A DNA stretch of 40,956 nucleotides from the NCBI GenBank assembly GCA_964462515.1, contig CAYWXK010000035.1, positions 1-40,956 of the forward strand, written 5' to 3'. This document shows positions 8,351 through 15,977 of the stretch, in pieces. Under the pieces are notes generated by a model. That model saw only the letters and a list, made by a program, of their open reading frames with translations. It ran no database searches and was not told where the DNA came from. The stretch comes from CAYWXK01 sp964462515 (GTDB taxonomy: Bacteria; Planctomycetota; Phycisphaerae; Sedimentisphaerales; Anaerobacaceae). The stretch's first letter is position 1. Every line of letters begins with the position of its first letter. Position numbers and translations under genes: made by a program.

Positions 8351-8749
8351 ATGAGGGCAGCAGATACGTTGAAGGATGTGGACAATAATAATTCTATCCT
8401 AAAAGCAGAGGCAGGACAAAATAAAATTCGGTCGTTTGCGTTTGTTATCAGCGTGTGCGTGTGTGTTTTGTTTTCTCTGGGTTTTATCTGGAGTTTTGGC
8501 AGAGCCGGACAATCGTGTGAAATCAAATTAGATGAGAAAATAAATCCAAACAATGCACCGGCAGCGAGCTTGATAAGGCTGCCGGGTATAGGACCGGCAC
8601 GGGCGTCAGCAATAATTGATTACCGTGAGGATTTCAGGCAAAAGAACGCCGATGTCCCGGCATTTCGAAATTGTGACGATTTATGTAAGGTCCGTGGCAT
8701 AGGCCCTGCAACGGCAAAAAATATAAGTGAATGGTTGAAATTTGAATAA
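8351..8749 (+). CDS. ComEA-like membrane-anchored helix-hairpin-helix protein
   Basis: A 132-residue protein with an N-terminal transmembrane anchor (about residues 29-48) and two helix-hairpin-helix motifs: LIRLPGIGPARASAIIDYR and LCKVRGIGPATAKNISEWL. This is the layout of ComEA, the DNA receptor for uptake, and of related small DNA-binding proteins. The region between anchor and HhH is short. With one anchor and DNA binding on the outer side, a role in DNA uptake or envelope-DNA contact is likely but not shown; no other competence gene is in this run. It starts 3 nt after the GH10-like gene, so translational coupling is expected. Confidence 0.82.
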   Translation: MRAADTLKDVDNNNSILKAEAGQNKIRSFAFVISVCVCVLFSLGFIWSFGRAGQSCEIKLDEKINPNNAPAASLIRLPGIGPARASAIIDYREDFRQKNADVPAFRNCDDLCKVRGIGPATAKNISEWLKFE

Positions 8750-8789
8750 GATGCGATATTGCCGGCGAGGCGGATAGGGTAAATAAATA

Positions 8790-9278
8790 ATGGATGAGTG
8801 GGAAATTGATAGGCCGCTTGGGCAGTGCTGCGGCAGTGGTAAAAAGATTGAATACGGCGAAGAATACTTCGGCGCTCTGTTAGAGACTGAGCAGGGATTG
8901 CAACGGCGGGATTTTTGCGTTGATTACTGGGAGAAAGAGAAGCCAAAGGTATTTTGTCATTGGAAGACAAAGCTGCCGCATCCCGACCAGAAAAAACCGG
9001 TTTTTGTCGATGATGAAATGCTGATGGCTTTTTTTGAACGATTGGCGGTGGAGACCGAGCAGGAGAAGGTAAATTTTCGCTTTGTTATGGCGCTCGTTTT
9101 GATGCGAAAAAGGCGGCTAAAATATGAGTCAACCAGGAAGCAAGACGGGAAAGAGATATGGTCTTTGAGGATAGCGGGCGATAAGCAGATTATCGAGGTA
9201 ATAAATCCACATCTTGATGACGAGCAAATCAAGCAGCTATCCGCGCAGATAGGCCAGATTTTGCGGACGGATTTGTAA
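8790..9278 (+). CDS. Conserved-looking hypothetical protein
   Basis: A 162-residue soluble protein of unknown function. It opens with LGQCCGSGKKIEYGEEYFGALLE, a CCGSG turn with a further Cys at FCVDYW and another at VFCHW that could bind a metal, then a charged helical region and a C-terminal strand-rich part (WSLRIAGDKQIIEVINPHLDDEQI). No signal peptide. It sits 40 nt after the HhH gene and 3 nt before the lipoprotein gene, so it belongs to the same operon. Confidence 0.7.
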   Translation: MDEWEIDRPLGQCCGSGKKIEYGEEYFGALLETEQGLQRRDFCVDYWEKEKPKVFCHWKTKLPHPDQKKPVFVDDEMLMAFFERLAVETEQEKVNFRFVMALVLMRKRRLKYESTRKQDGKEIWSLRIAGDKQIIEVINPHLDDEQIKQLSAQIGQILRTDL

Positions 9279-9281
9279 ATA

Positions 9282-10196
9282 ATGACTTATCAGCGGAAAC
9301 ATCTGTTAATTTTTTGTTTTGTAGTGCTCTCAATTGTTACTGGCTGTGCTCCTCAGCAGTGGAAGCCGCAGCCGGTCTGCCCAGGCAAGAAATCTGCGAC
9401 CGAGGCGTTATCCGTTTTGAGGCTTCAGGCGCAGACTATGGTTTCTTTCCGGGCTAACGGCCAGTGCTTATTAGAGTATTATGTTGAAGGAAAAGGGCAC
9501 AAAGAAAATTTTCCTGTGAGACTATGGGTGAACCCTGTTGGAAATCCCATCAAGCAGGGAACGGATTTCAGGCTTCTTCCTTCTAACGGGGCGGAAGTCT
9601 ATCTGCAGGGCGAGGTGGCTTTTGACCCGCGAGGACTTGTTCTGGGTTCGAATGAGAAAGAGTTCTGGCTGTTAGTAAAGCCGGAAGAAATCAGCAGCTA
9701 CTGGTGGGGCCTGTGGTCGCAAGAAGATTATAATGAGATGCTGATGATTAGTCCGAAGATTGTGCTTGAGGCCATCGGGATTATTTGGGTTGATGGTGAC
9801 CGGAGCAACGGGAAGGATTGGTTTCTGACGAAAGAAAAGAACATCGATGTTCTTACTAAATATAGCGGTGAAGGGCAGGTCATTAAAAAGATTTATATTA
9901 ACAATTGCGATTATCGAGTTCAAAAGATTGAGCATTTTATAGATGGGATAATCGTGGCTGTAGCGGAGCTGGGGAACTACAAAGAGGTTCAAAAGGGTGT
10001 TCTGGTTCCCGGCAGTATAAGGATTACGAACCTCTCGGGTCCTAATAGAGGCGATGGTGTCAGAATCACATTCGGGTCTGTAAAGGCAGCACAGTTCTCA
10101 CAGAAGCTGCGGAGCAATCTTTTTACTCGTCCCCCCCCGAAGGGCTTTAAGCATATCTATAAGGTCGTTGGCGGCAGAATTATCGAACAGCGCTAA
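9282..10196 (+). CDS. Lipoprotein, possibly LolA/LppX-like fold
   Basis: A 304-residue lipoprotein. The signal peptide ends in the lipobox V-T-G-C with the lipidated Cys at residue 22. The mature part begins with a Q/P-rich linker and then looks like a beta-rich lipid-carrier fold: a helix with LRLQAQTMVSFRANGQC, then strands carrying VRLWVNP and EFWLLVKPEEISSYWWG. That resembles LolA- or DUF4292-type outer membrane lipid carriers, but this is a guess from pattern. It begins 3 nt after the preceding stop, so it is in the same operon. A run of eight C near 10131-10138 would be a slippage-prone site. Confidence 0.75.
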   Translation: MTYQRKHLLIFCFVVLSIVTGCAPQQWKPQPVCPGKKSATEALSVLRLQAQTMVSFRANGQCLLEYYVEGKGHKENFPVRLWVNPVGNPIKQGTDFRLLPSNGAEVYLQGEVAFDPRGLVLGSNEKEFWLLVKPEEISSYWWGLWSQEDYNEMLMISPKIVLEAIGIIWVDGDRSNGKDWFLTKEKNIDVLTKYSGEGQVIKKIYINNCDYRVQKIEHFIDGIIVAVAELGNYKEVQKGVLVPGSIRITNLSGPNRGDGVRITFGSVKAAQFSQKLRSNLFTRPPPKGFKHIYKVVGGRIIEQR

Positions 10197-10272
10197 CAAG
10201 AAGAAAAAGGGCAAAAGGTAAAAGCAAAGAGGCAGACCGGGTGGGAATTATAGGTGAATACGGAGTTTAATT

Positions 10273-11196
10273 GTGGCCAGAATCAATTTAAGAGAGAGAA
10301 TTAAACAGGGCCTTTTTCTGTTGGATGGGGCAATGGGAACGGAGCTGATTGCTCGCGGGCTTGAAGCAGGCAGATGTAATGACTATCTGAATATCGAGTC
10401 GCCCGACATTATCTTTGATATTCACCGGGCCTATATTGAGGCCGGCAGCGATGCAATCCTTACCAATACATTTGGGGCTAACAAATATGTCCTTTCGCGG
10501 CACGGGCTTGCGGATGAGGTCGCTAGGATAAATACGGCTGGTGCCAAGGTCGCCCGGCGAGCGGCAGGGGAGGGAAAATACGTCCTCGGTGACATTGGGC
10601 CGGCCGGGGAATTTCTGGAGCCTTTGGGAAATGTAAAACCTGAAGGATTAAAAGAAGCCGTTGCGCAGCAAGCAATTGCGCTCCTGGATGGTGGCGTGGA
10701 TGGATTTATACTTGAGACAATGACGGCAATCGATGAGGCGACAATTGCTGTTGAGGCAGTGAAATCGGTTTGCCGGTTGCCTGTGTTTGCATCATTTGGT
10801 TTCGACCAGGCAGGTGATAGTTTCAGAACGATGATGGGCGTTGATGTAGAATCAGCGGTTTCAAAGATGGCTTCGCTTGGGGTTGACGCAGTAGGGTTTA
10901 ATTGCGGGACGGCGTCCCTTGAAGGATATGCAGAGCTTGCTGAAAAGTTTGTCTGGGCAATAAAGGCCTTAGCGAAAACCCGAGCGACGAGTGACAAGCG
11001 ACGAGCGACGATTTTCGCCGAGCCGAATGCCGGTAAGCCAGAGTTGGTTGAAGGGCGGGTAATTTATAAAGTTTCGCCTGAAGATTTTGCGGTAATGGCG
11101 GAGAAAATACGCTCAGCTGGCGTAACTATCATCGGCGGCTGCTGCGGCACAGGCCCAGCACATATCAAGGCTCTGGCAAAAAAATTGTGGGTCTGA
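10273..11196 (+). CDS. Homocysteine S-methyltransferase (MetH N-terminal / BHMT-type)
   Basis: A 307-residue stand-alone homocysteine methyltransferase barrel. LLDGAMGTELIARG at the N-terminus, NTFGANKYVL, the zinc Cys in GFNCGTAS (about residue 210) and the paired Cys in GGCCGTGPAHI (about 290-291) are the family signature; the three Cys bind Zn and activate homocysteine thiolate. The methyl donor cannot be told: there are no folate or cobalamin domains. The start is a GTG with GGAG upstream. Codons about 237-247 (KTRATSDKRRAT) are encoded by a 7-nt tandem array at 10981-11010 placed in frame in a loop before FAEPNAGKPEL. Confidence 0.9.
   Translation: MARINLRERIKQGLFLLDGAMGTELIARGLEAGRCNDYLNIESPDIIFDIHRAYIEAGSDAILTNTFGANKYVLSRHGLADEVARINTAGAKVARRAAGEGKYVLGDIGPAGEFLEPLGNVKPEGLKEAVAQQAIALLDGGVDGFILETMTAIDEATIAVEAVKSVCRLPVFASFGFDQAGDSFRTMMGVDVESAVSKMASLGVDAVGFNCGTASLEGYAELAEKFVWAIKALAKTRATSDKRRATIFAEPNAGKPELVEGRVIYKVSPEDFAVMAEKIRSAGVTIIGGCCGTGPAHIKALAKKLWV
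10981..11010 (+). repeat. Heptamer tandem array inside the homocysteine methyltransferase gene
   Basis: Four consecutive 7-nt words of the form CGAGCGA / CGAGTGA / CAAGCGA and a partial fifth. It lies in frame in the coding sequence and adds a short basic loop. Same 7-nt period as arrays at 14881, 15134, 29622, 33314, 39930 and 40120. Confidence 0.8.
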
Positions 11197-11302
11197 CCGG
11201 CTTGGTTTTTTACCCCAAAAATCTTCACTTTATTTCGTGAGAATTCCTTGCGATTCTGTTAGAATATATTTCAAAAGAGTTTATTTCAAGAGTGTAGTTA
11301 AA

Positions 11303-11647
11303 ATGATACCTGTTGATGCTTGGAAACCAGTAAACGCAGACATCGAGCTGCTTAAGCGCTGCAAAAATGCCATAAGGCAGGTGGTTACTGATGCTGATGT
11401 CATCCTTTATGGCTCTCGTGCTCGCGGCGACGCCAGCGATTATTCCGATTATGATATCCTTATCCTTATCGACGGGCAGGTGAGCATTTCCCTAAAAGAA
11501 AGTTTTGTTGACCAGACCCTTCCTCTCGAACTGGAGACCGGCGCGGTTCTCACGCTGATGACCTACAACAGGCAGCAATGGGATACCCCTCTTTACCGTG
11601 CTATGCCATTCCATAAAAACGTTGACCGCGAAGGAGTGCTCTTATGA
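11303..11647 (+). CDS. MNT-type nucleotidyltransferase (antitoxin of an MNT/HEPN pair)
   Basis: A 114-residue minimal nucleotidyltransferase. ILYGSRARGDASDYSDYDILI carries the G-S-x9-D-x-D signature (Ser38, Asp49, Asp51), so the active site is complete. In MNT/HEPN modules the MntA partner adds AMP to the HEPN toxin and silences it. The HEPN gene overlaps its stop by 4 nt (ATGA). The frame is open from a GTG at 11237, but the ATG at 11303 gives a normal-length protein. The pair may also act in phage defence, as known for HepT/MntA systems. Confidence 0.88.
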   Translation: MIPVDAWKPVNADIELLKRCKNAIRQVVTDADVILYGSRARGDASDYSDYDILILIDGQVSISLKESFVDQTLPLELETGAVLTLMTYNRQQWDTPLYRAMPFHKNVDREGVLL

Positions 11648-12039
11648 CCAAAGAAGAACGCGAATTGATTGAGTACCGGATGGAACGCGCACGCGAAACC
11701 CTCAGCGAAGCCAGGATAATGTTTGATGCCGGTCGAATCAACGCTTACGTGAACCGGCTTTATTATGCCTGTTTCTATGCTGTCTCGGCGCTGCTTCTCA
11801 CGCGAAATTTCTCAACAAGCAAACACGGTTACCTCCGCTCATTGATGCACCGTGAGTTTGTCAAGACAGGCATTATTCCAAAAGACCTCTCAAGGCACTT
11901 TGATGTTCTTTTTGACAGCCGTCTCGAGGGCGACTACGCGGACTTCATTCGCTTCAAAGCCGAAGACGTTGCCGGCTGGTTCGATAAGACTCAAAAATTC
12001 GTTGACCATATCGAATCTCTTATCCAAAAGCTGACCTGA
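11644..12039 (+). CDS. HEPN domain toxin (HepT-like)
   Basis: A 131-residue all-helical HEPN protein. The typical helix YVNRLYYACFYAVSALLL is followed by RNFSTSKH, an R-x6-H motif (Arg54, His61) that fits the R-x4-6-H ribonuclease centre of HEPN toxins. Translation is coupled to the MNT gene by the ATGA overlap. Expected to be an RNase that arrests growth when not modified by its partner. Confidence 0.87.
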   Translation: MTKEERELIEYRMERARETLSEARIMFDAGRINAYVNRLYYACFYAVSALLLTRNFSTSKHGYLRSLMHREFVKTGIIPKDLSRHFDVLFDSRLEGDYADFIRFKAEDVAGWFDKTQKFVDHIESLIQKLT

Positions 12040-12173
12040 AACCGTCAAAAAGAAGCTGCGAGTTGCTAACGGATAACAAGGAACGAAGAATGATGGAAGA
12101 TTGACGACAGAGTACAGAAGTGACGACGTAAAAGTAAAAATGCTGTCCGCAGATTTCCTCACCCAGTGGCGAC
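12040..12173. repeat. Degenerate word-like repeats downstream of the HEPN gene
   Basis: Purine-rich stretch in which GACGAC occurs at 12104 and 12122 and words such as GAACGAA, GAATGAT and TGACGAC follow each other at about 7-nt steps. It is less regular than the clear heptamer arrays. No gene is seen here. Confidence 0.35.
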
Positions 12174-12263
12174 CCTAACGATGGTGTCAACTGGCACGCA
12201 AGCGCCCAGTGGCTTGCGGGTCCGTTTAAGCAATTTGTGAGTGCTGTCATCCGCTGAATCGTT
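12174..12263 (-). other. Possible integron attC-like recombination site
   Basis: A roughly 90-nt imperfect palindrome directly after the gene at 12285-12791. The ends pair (AACGAT at 12177-12182 with ATCGTT at 12258-12263), a second pair of arms follows, and a central hairpin has a 7-bp stem CGCAAGC / GCTTGCG (12197-12203 with 12212-12218). On the minus strand it ends in CGTTAGGG, one base off the integron core GTTRRRY. The size, fold and position 3' of a gene fit an attC site. No integrase gene is in the window, so this is a proposal. Confidence 0.4.
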
Positions 12264-12284
12264 CATTGATCACATCTGTACATG

Positions 12285-12791
12285 CTAGTAGATGGTGAGA
12301 AGATCCTTCATCCTGGTTTGTATGTCTGGGTTCTTGGCAACATCGACCAGCCACTTCTCAACACCTTTGCACATGTCCTCACAAAAGTTATTCACATGGA
12401 GAAAAAGAGCTTCACCAAACTCCCTGTTACCGATTGCCACGTTGGTTAGACGGTTACAATGGCCAGGAACAAACCCGTGGAGCCCATGAGAATCTGGAGA
12501 TAGGAAACAGACCTCATCAAGGATTTTCTTGCTTCTCTGGTTAGATATATCACCAGCCCCCTCATGTAATACTGCGCATCGAAGAGCATAGCAATCTTCC
12601 GGAGTTAGGAAGGAAGAAGGATAGATCCCAGCCATGTACGTTCTAAACCAGTATTCATATCGCTCACGTGAATCCTTCTTGGGATCCTCGAGCCTGCCGC
12701 AGATGTCTGGCAGAGAAAGGGCAAGAAAGAGGGCCGAGTACGAGTTTCCCGTGCGGAGCGAGAGACGCACGGCGGTTACATAACGAAGCAT
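12285..12791 (-). CDS. Hypothetical protein with an RX4H motif (HEPN-like?)
   Basis: A 168-residue helical protein. The segment PEDCYALRCAVLHEGAGD contains R-x4-H, which looks like the catalytic motif of HEPN ribonucleases; the rest (RYEYWFRTYMAG, NNFCEDMCKGVEKWL) is helical as HEPN proteins are, but I cannot place it in a named HEPN family. The ATG at 12791 is preferred (AAGGG about 10 nt upstream); an in-frame GTG at 12809 would add six residues. A 39-bp direct repeat lies just upstream and an attC-like fold just downstream, so this may be a mobile gene cassette. Confidence 0.6.
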   Translation of the reverse strand: MLRYVTAVRLSLRTGNSYSALFLALSLPDICGRLEDPKKDSRERYEYWFRTYMAGIYPSSFLTPEDCYALRCAVLHEGAGDISNQRSKKILDEVCFLSPDSHGLHGFVPGHCNRLTNVAIGNREFGEALFLHVNNFCEDMCKGVEKWLVDVAKNPDIQTRMKDLLTIY

Positions 12792-12848
12792 TTTGTGGAA
12801 ACCCTTCACTTCATACGATAAATGCGGGAACTAGCCCGACTGTTAGTG

Positions 12849-12887
12849 CTAACTATGTATTATATGGTTCCATCTAAAACGCCGGTG
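12849..12887. repeat. 39-bp direct repeat, copy 1
   Basis: Begins CTAACTATGTATTATATGG and ends near ACGCCGG. It matches 13798-13836 with four mismatches in 39 bp. On the minus strand the copy contains TATAAT-like bases and ends CATAGTTAG. A GGTTCC/GGAACC pair and CTAA/TTAG pair connect it with sequence near 12922-12935, so a wider attC-like fold is possible. Confidence 0.8.
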
Positions 12888-12940
12888 AGCCGGGGCCGGA
12901 AAAAACGCCTTAAGGAACCGCTATTAGTGGCTGTTCTTCT

Positions 12941-13777
12941 TTACTGTCCTTCTTTACTTCTTCCTGGGCTTTTTTTTCTTGATACAGTTCTACCTTGAGA
13001 TCTCCGCACGTGGATGTGTTCAATCTCTTTCCTAACCCATTCGGACGGCGCTCCCATCCGCTCGAGTCTTTCAACAATTAGTCCTTTTGGCACTCCCATT
13101 TTTACATATTGCCGAATTCTAGATTGTGCTTCCCCGGGGCCGAAAAGACGACGTTCTTCAATAACTTCGGCTGGATAAGCACGCGAGCGCACCTCGCGTT
13201 TCAACAAGTCCAGCTCCTGCTTCATCTCAATCAACTCTCTCTCACGAGGAGTGACTTGTGGCTTGGATGTTTCTCTCTTGACTTCTAGGAATGCTGGCAG
13301 AACCGCTTCCAATGGTGATTTCAGAACCTCCTTCACAGAAGTTTCAACTTTGGTGCGTAGATTGTGTCCCCACTCTGGGTCGTGTTTGTCGTAGGTGATT
13401 ACGCGAAGTGCCCTGAGGTCGAATGGAATCTCCTCCATCGACTCGGCGACAAGTATCACAGGCTTGGCCAACGCATGAGCAAGTCCAAGTTCATAGAATA
13501 CGTTCGGGTTCTTTCCGCTAAGGTCAGCCAGAAGTAGACGTGCTTTCTTCGTGTAAGCCCAGATGTCGTTGACGATAGTACTTGGGCGAAACAAGTCGTC
13601 AGCCCTGTGTGTTTCGAGTCCCGCAGCCTCAATAGCTGGACGATAGATATACTCGAAGTAATCGTCACCCCATCCTCCGAACGGCATAATGACGAAGCAT
13701 GTCTCCCTCTTTTTCTTTCCTTTCGCCGCTGGAGCATTTGCCCTCACGTTTGCAGCAGTCTCTTTCTCGTTTGGCAT
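12941..13777 (-). CDS. TIR / nucleoside deoxyribosyltransferase-like protein with coiled-coil tail
   Basis: A 278-residue protein. Residues 25-125 form a Rossmann-like domain: CFVIMPFGGWGDDYFEYIY, then RADDLFRPSTIVNDIW, then LLLADLSGKNPNVFYELGLAHAL. This matches the large group of TIR-like and nucleoside 2-deoxyribosyltransferase-like proteins; Glu96 of YELG sits where the catalytic Glu is found. Such domains cleave NAD or nucleosides and are common effectors in bacterial defence. Residues 170-205 are a charged, probably coiled-coil helix, and the last 20 are very basic (RRSQGRTVSRKK). AAGGGG precedes the ATG by 8 nt. The gene is alone between two 39-bp direct repeats, as a cassette would be. 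Confidence 0.75.
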   Translation of the reverse strand: MPNEKETAANVRANAPAAKGKKKRETCFVIMPFGGWGDDYFEYIYRPAIEAAGLETHRADDLFRPSTIVNDIWAYTKKARLLLADLSGKNPNVFYELGLAHALAKPVILVAESMEEIPFDLRALRVITYDKHDPEWGHNLRTKVETSVKEVLKSPLEAVLPAFLEVKRETSKPQVTPRERELIEMKQELDLLKREVRSRAYPAEVIEERRLFGPGEAQSRIRQYVKMGVPKGLIVERLERMGAPSEWVRKEIEHIHVRRSQGRTVSRKKSPGRSKEGQ

Positions 13778-13797
13778 GGTGTGTACCCCTTTCTCGC

Positions 13798-13836
13798 CTA
13801 ACTATGTATTATATGGTTTCATATAAGACGCCGGCG
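13798..13836. repeat. 39-bp direct repeat, copy 2
   Basis: Starts CTAACTATGTATTATATGG; extends left by GC to form GCCTAAC, which on the minus strand is GTTAGGC, a perfect integron R' core (GTTRRRY), 18 nt before the start codon at 13777. It includes a small perfect hairpin, TTATATG-AAAC-CATATAA on the minus strand. TATAAT in the same segment could also serve as a -10 box for the gene at 12941-13777. Confidence 0.8.
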
Positions 13837-13935
13837 TGACAGAAGCCAGCAACGACAAATATAAGTAAAAGGTGAAAAGTCCGCGGTTTAGAATATCATA
13901 GAAGGAATTGGCAGGAAAACAAGAAAAAAGCCGAC

Positions 13936-14463
13936 TTATTTGTACAATTCGTCTTGGAGGATTTGTGGCAGTGTTTCTTCAAGCTGCGGATACTTCTCTA
14001 TGATGCGAAAAATATCAGCTAAATCCTTTTGCCGTTTGCTTTCCCGCTGCGTCTTATCCATATATACCCAAACTTTGCCCTCTAACGCATCTTCAAGGCG
14101 TGCCACCTTCATCCTGTAACCCAACACATTCCTATCCTCCGCACCTGAAACAAACCTCTGGTACCGCGGGTCGGCCTGAAGCTGAATCCGAAGGTCGGAG
14201 CTTTCGCTTGTGATGTTTACGCTATGCTCGAATTCTGTTACCTTCAAGCCACGTTCTTTGGCCGCTTTGCATATAGCCCCGATATCCTCAATCACCGCGA
14301 CGATAACCAAATCAAGACTCACAACCGGCTCAACATAAGCGTTCACGGCAAGTCCTCCTATCAGGCAATACCGCGAACCAGTTTTAGAAAGAATGTCCAA
14401 AAGAATCTGTATGATGTCTGATTTCCCATTTGCTACAGAGTTAATGAATTCCTTACCTGTCAT
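13936..14463 (-). CDS. AbiEii-like nucleotidyltransferase-fold protein with degenerate active site
   Basis: A 175-residue protein of the nucleotidyltransferase superfamily (AbiEii / stand-alone antitoxin-associated type). YCLIGGLAVNAYVEP followed by VVSLDLVIV is the family pattern, where a working enzyme has GG...L-D-L-D. Here the second metal-binding Asp is Val (DLV), so metal-dependent catalysis may be lost. The C-terminus KRQKDLADIFRIIEKYP is the usual helical end. GAAGGAAG precedes the ATG at 14463. No toxin partner gene is adjacent. Its downstream spacer leads to the 39-bp repeat. Confidence 0.75.
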   Translation of the reverse strand: MTGKEFINSVANGKSDIIQILLDILSKTGSRYCLIGGLAVNAYVEPVVSLDLVIVAVIEDIGAICKAAKERGLKVTEFEHSVNITSESSDLRIQLQADPRYQRFVSGAEDRNVLGYRMKVARLEDALEGKVWVYMDKTQRESKRQKDLADIFRIIEKYPQLEETLPQILQDELYK

Positions 14464-14516
14464 TACATTTCTTCCTTCAAACGAACTCCATAGTCAACAA
14501 CATTTTACCAAATATA

Positions 14517-15854
14517 TCAGCCATTGAGAAGTGCGGTGATTTGGTCGATAGTTTTTGCCGTTGCGCCCTGGTTTTTTTGGATGACATCCCTGCCGTTTCG
14601 TGCGATTTTTGCAGCATAATCAGGTTCAAGAAGACACTTCTGCAGCGTCTTCAACAATTCCTCCTTATCCTTAACCATAATGGCACCATTGCCGGCTAAA
14701 AGGGCATCAACGGCTTGCGTAAAGTTGAAGGCGTGTGGGCCGAAGATGGTGCACTTGCCGAGGGCTGCTGCCTCCATCATATCAGAGCCGCCCATCGGGA
14801 CAAGAGACCTGCCGACAAAGATTACGGTCGCAAGCGAATAGAACTTTCGCAGGTCGCCCATTGTGTCACCAAGAACAACTATTGACGATTGACGATTGAC
14901 GATTGACGATTTCTCTGTGGTCTCTGTGGCTAATTTTTTTACCTGGCTGAACCGGATTAAATCAAACCCTTTTTCTTTTATCAACTGTGCGACTTCGTCG
15001 AAGCGTTCGGGTTTGCGAGGAACAATGGCCAGACGTAAATCTGCGAATTCTTTTTGCCTGATAAGCTGACCATAAACATCCAGAATAATCTGCTCTTCGT
15101 TGTCGCCGGTGGCGCCTGCGACCCATAAAAGAATTTCGGGTTTCAGATTTTGGATTTCAGATTTTGCGAACAGTTGGGCCGCAAGGGTATCAGCGCCTTC
15201 GACTCTGTCGGTAACTTGTGCGGTGTCGTATTTCAGTGAGCCAGTGACAATTACCTTTTCATCCGGACAGCCGAGCTCCCTAAATCGTTTTGCATATTCT
15301 TCTGTCTGGGCAAGGACGAGACCGACCTTGCGGAAAATGATTTTCGTGATGGGTTTTATCTTTTTATACTTGGAAAAACTTTTGTCGCTTATTCTGCCGT
15401 TGATTACGATGACAGGGACATTCAACTGTTTTGCAATTTGGACAAAATTAGGCCAGACCTCCAACTCCATCAATAGACAAATTGAAGGACGAATGTTGGA
15501 GAAGGCACGGCGCATCACCCAGGAAAGGTCGAGAGGAAAATAGAATACTTTTAAGCTTTGGCCGAACAGGTTATTTGCCTGGGCAAAGCCGGTATCGGTG
15601 GTTGTGCTTATTACGATTTCAAAATCAGGAAACTTGTTTTCAAGCTCGCAAATTACGGTCTTGGCTGCATTGGCCTCGCCGACGCTGACTGCGTGGAGCC
15701 AGATGCACTTTTTTTTGGGATTTTTGCGGATGATTTTGCCGAATCGCTGTTCCCAGCCGGTCCGGTATCGCTTGTGCCGGATGACCCGATACAAAACCAT
15801 AGGGCTTATGGCCAAACCGGTCAGCAAATATAGCAAATCGACGAAATACTTCAT
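14517..15854 (-). CDS. waaA: 3-deoxy-D-manno-octulosonic acid (KDO) transferase
   Basis: A 445-residue GT30 glycosyltransferase that adds KDO to lipid A precursor at the cytoplasmic face of the inner membrane. Visible family signs: an N-terminal membrane anchor (LLYLLTGLAISPMVLY), SVGEANAAKTV, STTTDTGFAQA, ELEVWPNF, NGRISDKSF, GSLKYD, WVAGATGDNEE, VVLGDTMGDLRKFY and PMGGSDMMEAAALGK. It implies lipopolysaccharide in this organism. GAGGA precedes the ATG. Two tandem 7-nt arrays lie in frame: one encodes AKSEIQNLKPEI (15134-15168), the other SSIVNRQSSIV (14881-14911), both in loops next to conserved strands. Also called kdtA. Confidence 0.95.
   Translation of the reverse strand: MKYFVDLLYLLTGLAISPMVLYRVIRHKRYRTGWEQRFGKIIRKNPKKKCIWLHAVSVGEANAAKTVICELENKFPDFEIVISTTTDTGFAQANNLFGQSLKVFYFPLDLSWVMRRAFSNIRPSICLLMELEVWPNFVQIAKQLNVPVIVINGRISDKSFSKYKKIKPITKIIFRKVGLVLAQTEEYAKRFRELGCPDEKVIVTGSLKYDTAQVTDRVEGADTLAAQLFAKSEIQNLKPEILLWVAGATGDNEEQIILDVYGQLIRQKEFADLRLAIVPRKPERFDEVAQLIKEKGFDLIRFSQVKKLATETTEKSSIVNRQSSIVVLGDTMGDLRKFYSLATVIFVGRSLVPMGGSDMMEAAALGKCTIFGPHAFNFTQAVDALLAGNGAIMVKDKEELLKTLQKCLLEPDYAAKIARNGRDVIQKNQGATAKTIDQITALLNG
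14881..14940. repeat. Heptamer array plus GTGG-word array inside waaA
   Basis: ATTGACG is repeated four times without mismatch (14881-14908) and continues into ATT; directly after follow two 8/9-nt words CTCTGTGG and TCTCTGTGG, then CTAATTTTTTT. The second part resembles 33109-33165, where TCGTGGCTAATTTTT also ends an array. All of it is translated in waaA. Confidence 0.85.
15134..15168. repeat. Heptamer array inside waaA
   Basis: Five consecutive 7-nt words of the pattern TTTCNGA/TTTTGGA; two are identical (TTTCAGA). The minus-strand words (TCTGAAA, TCCAAAA) are close to those at 31963 and 40120-40208. Translated in frame as part of KDO transferase. Confidence 0.85.
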
Positions 15855-15977
15855 TTACGAGTCCTCTAACAATTTCAGCGAAGACTAAATGATATTTACA
15901 GAAGAGAGCTGTGTCAAACAATTGCTTAACTTAACAATAGGAAAGAATCTTATGTTTGAGATTGGGTGTTGTTTGTG

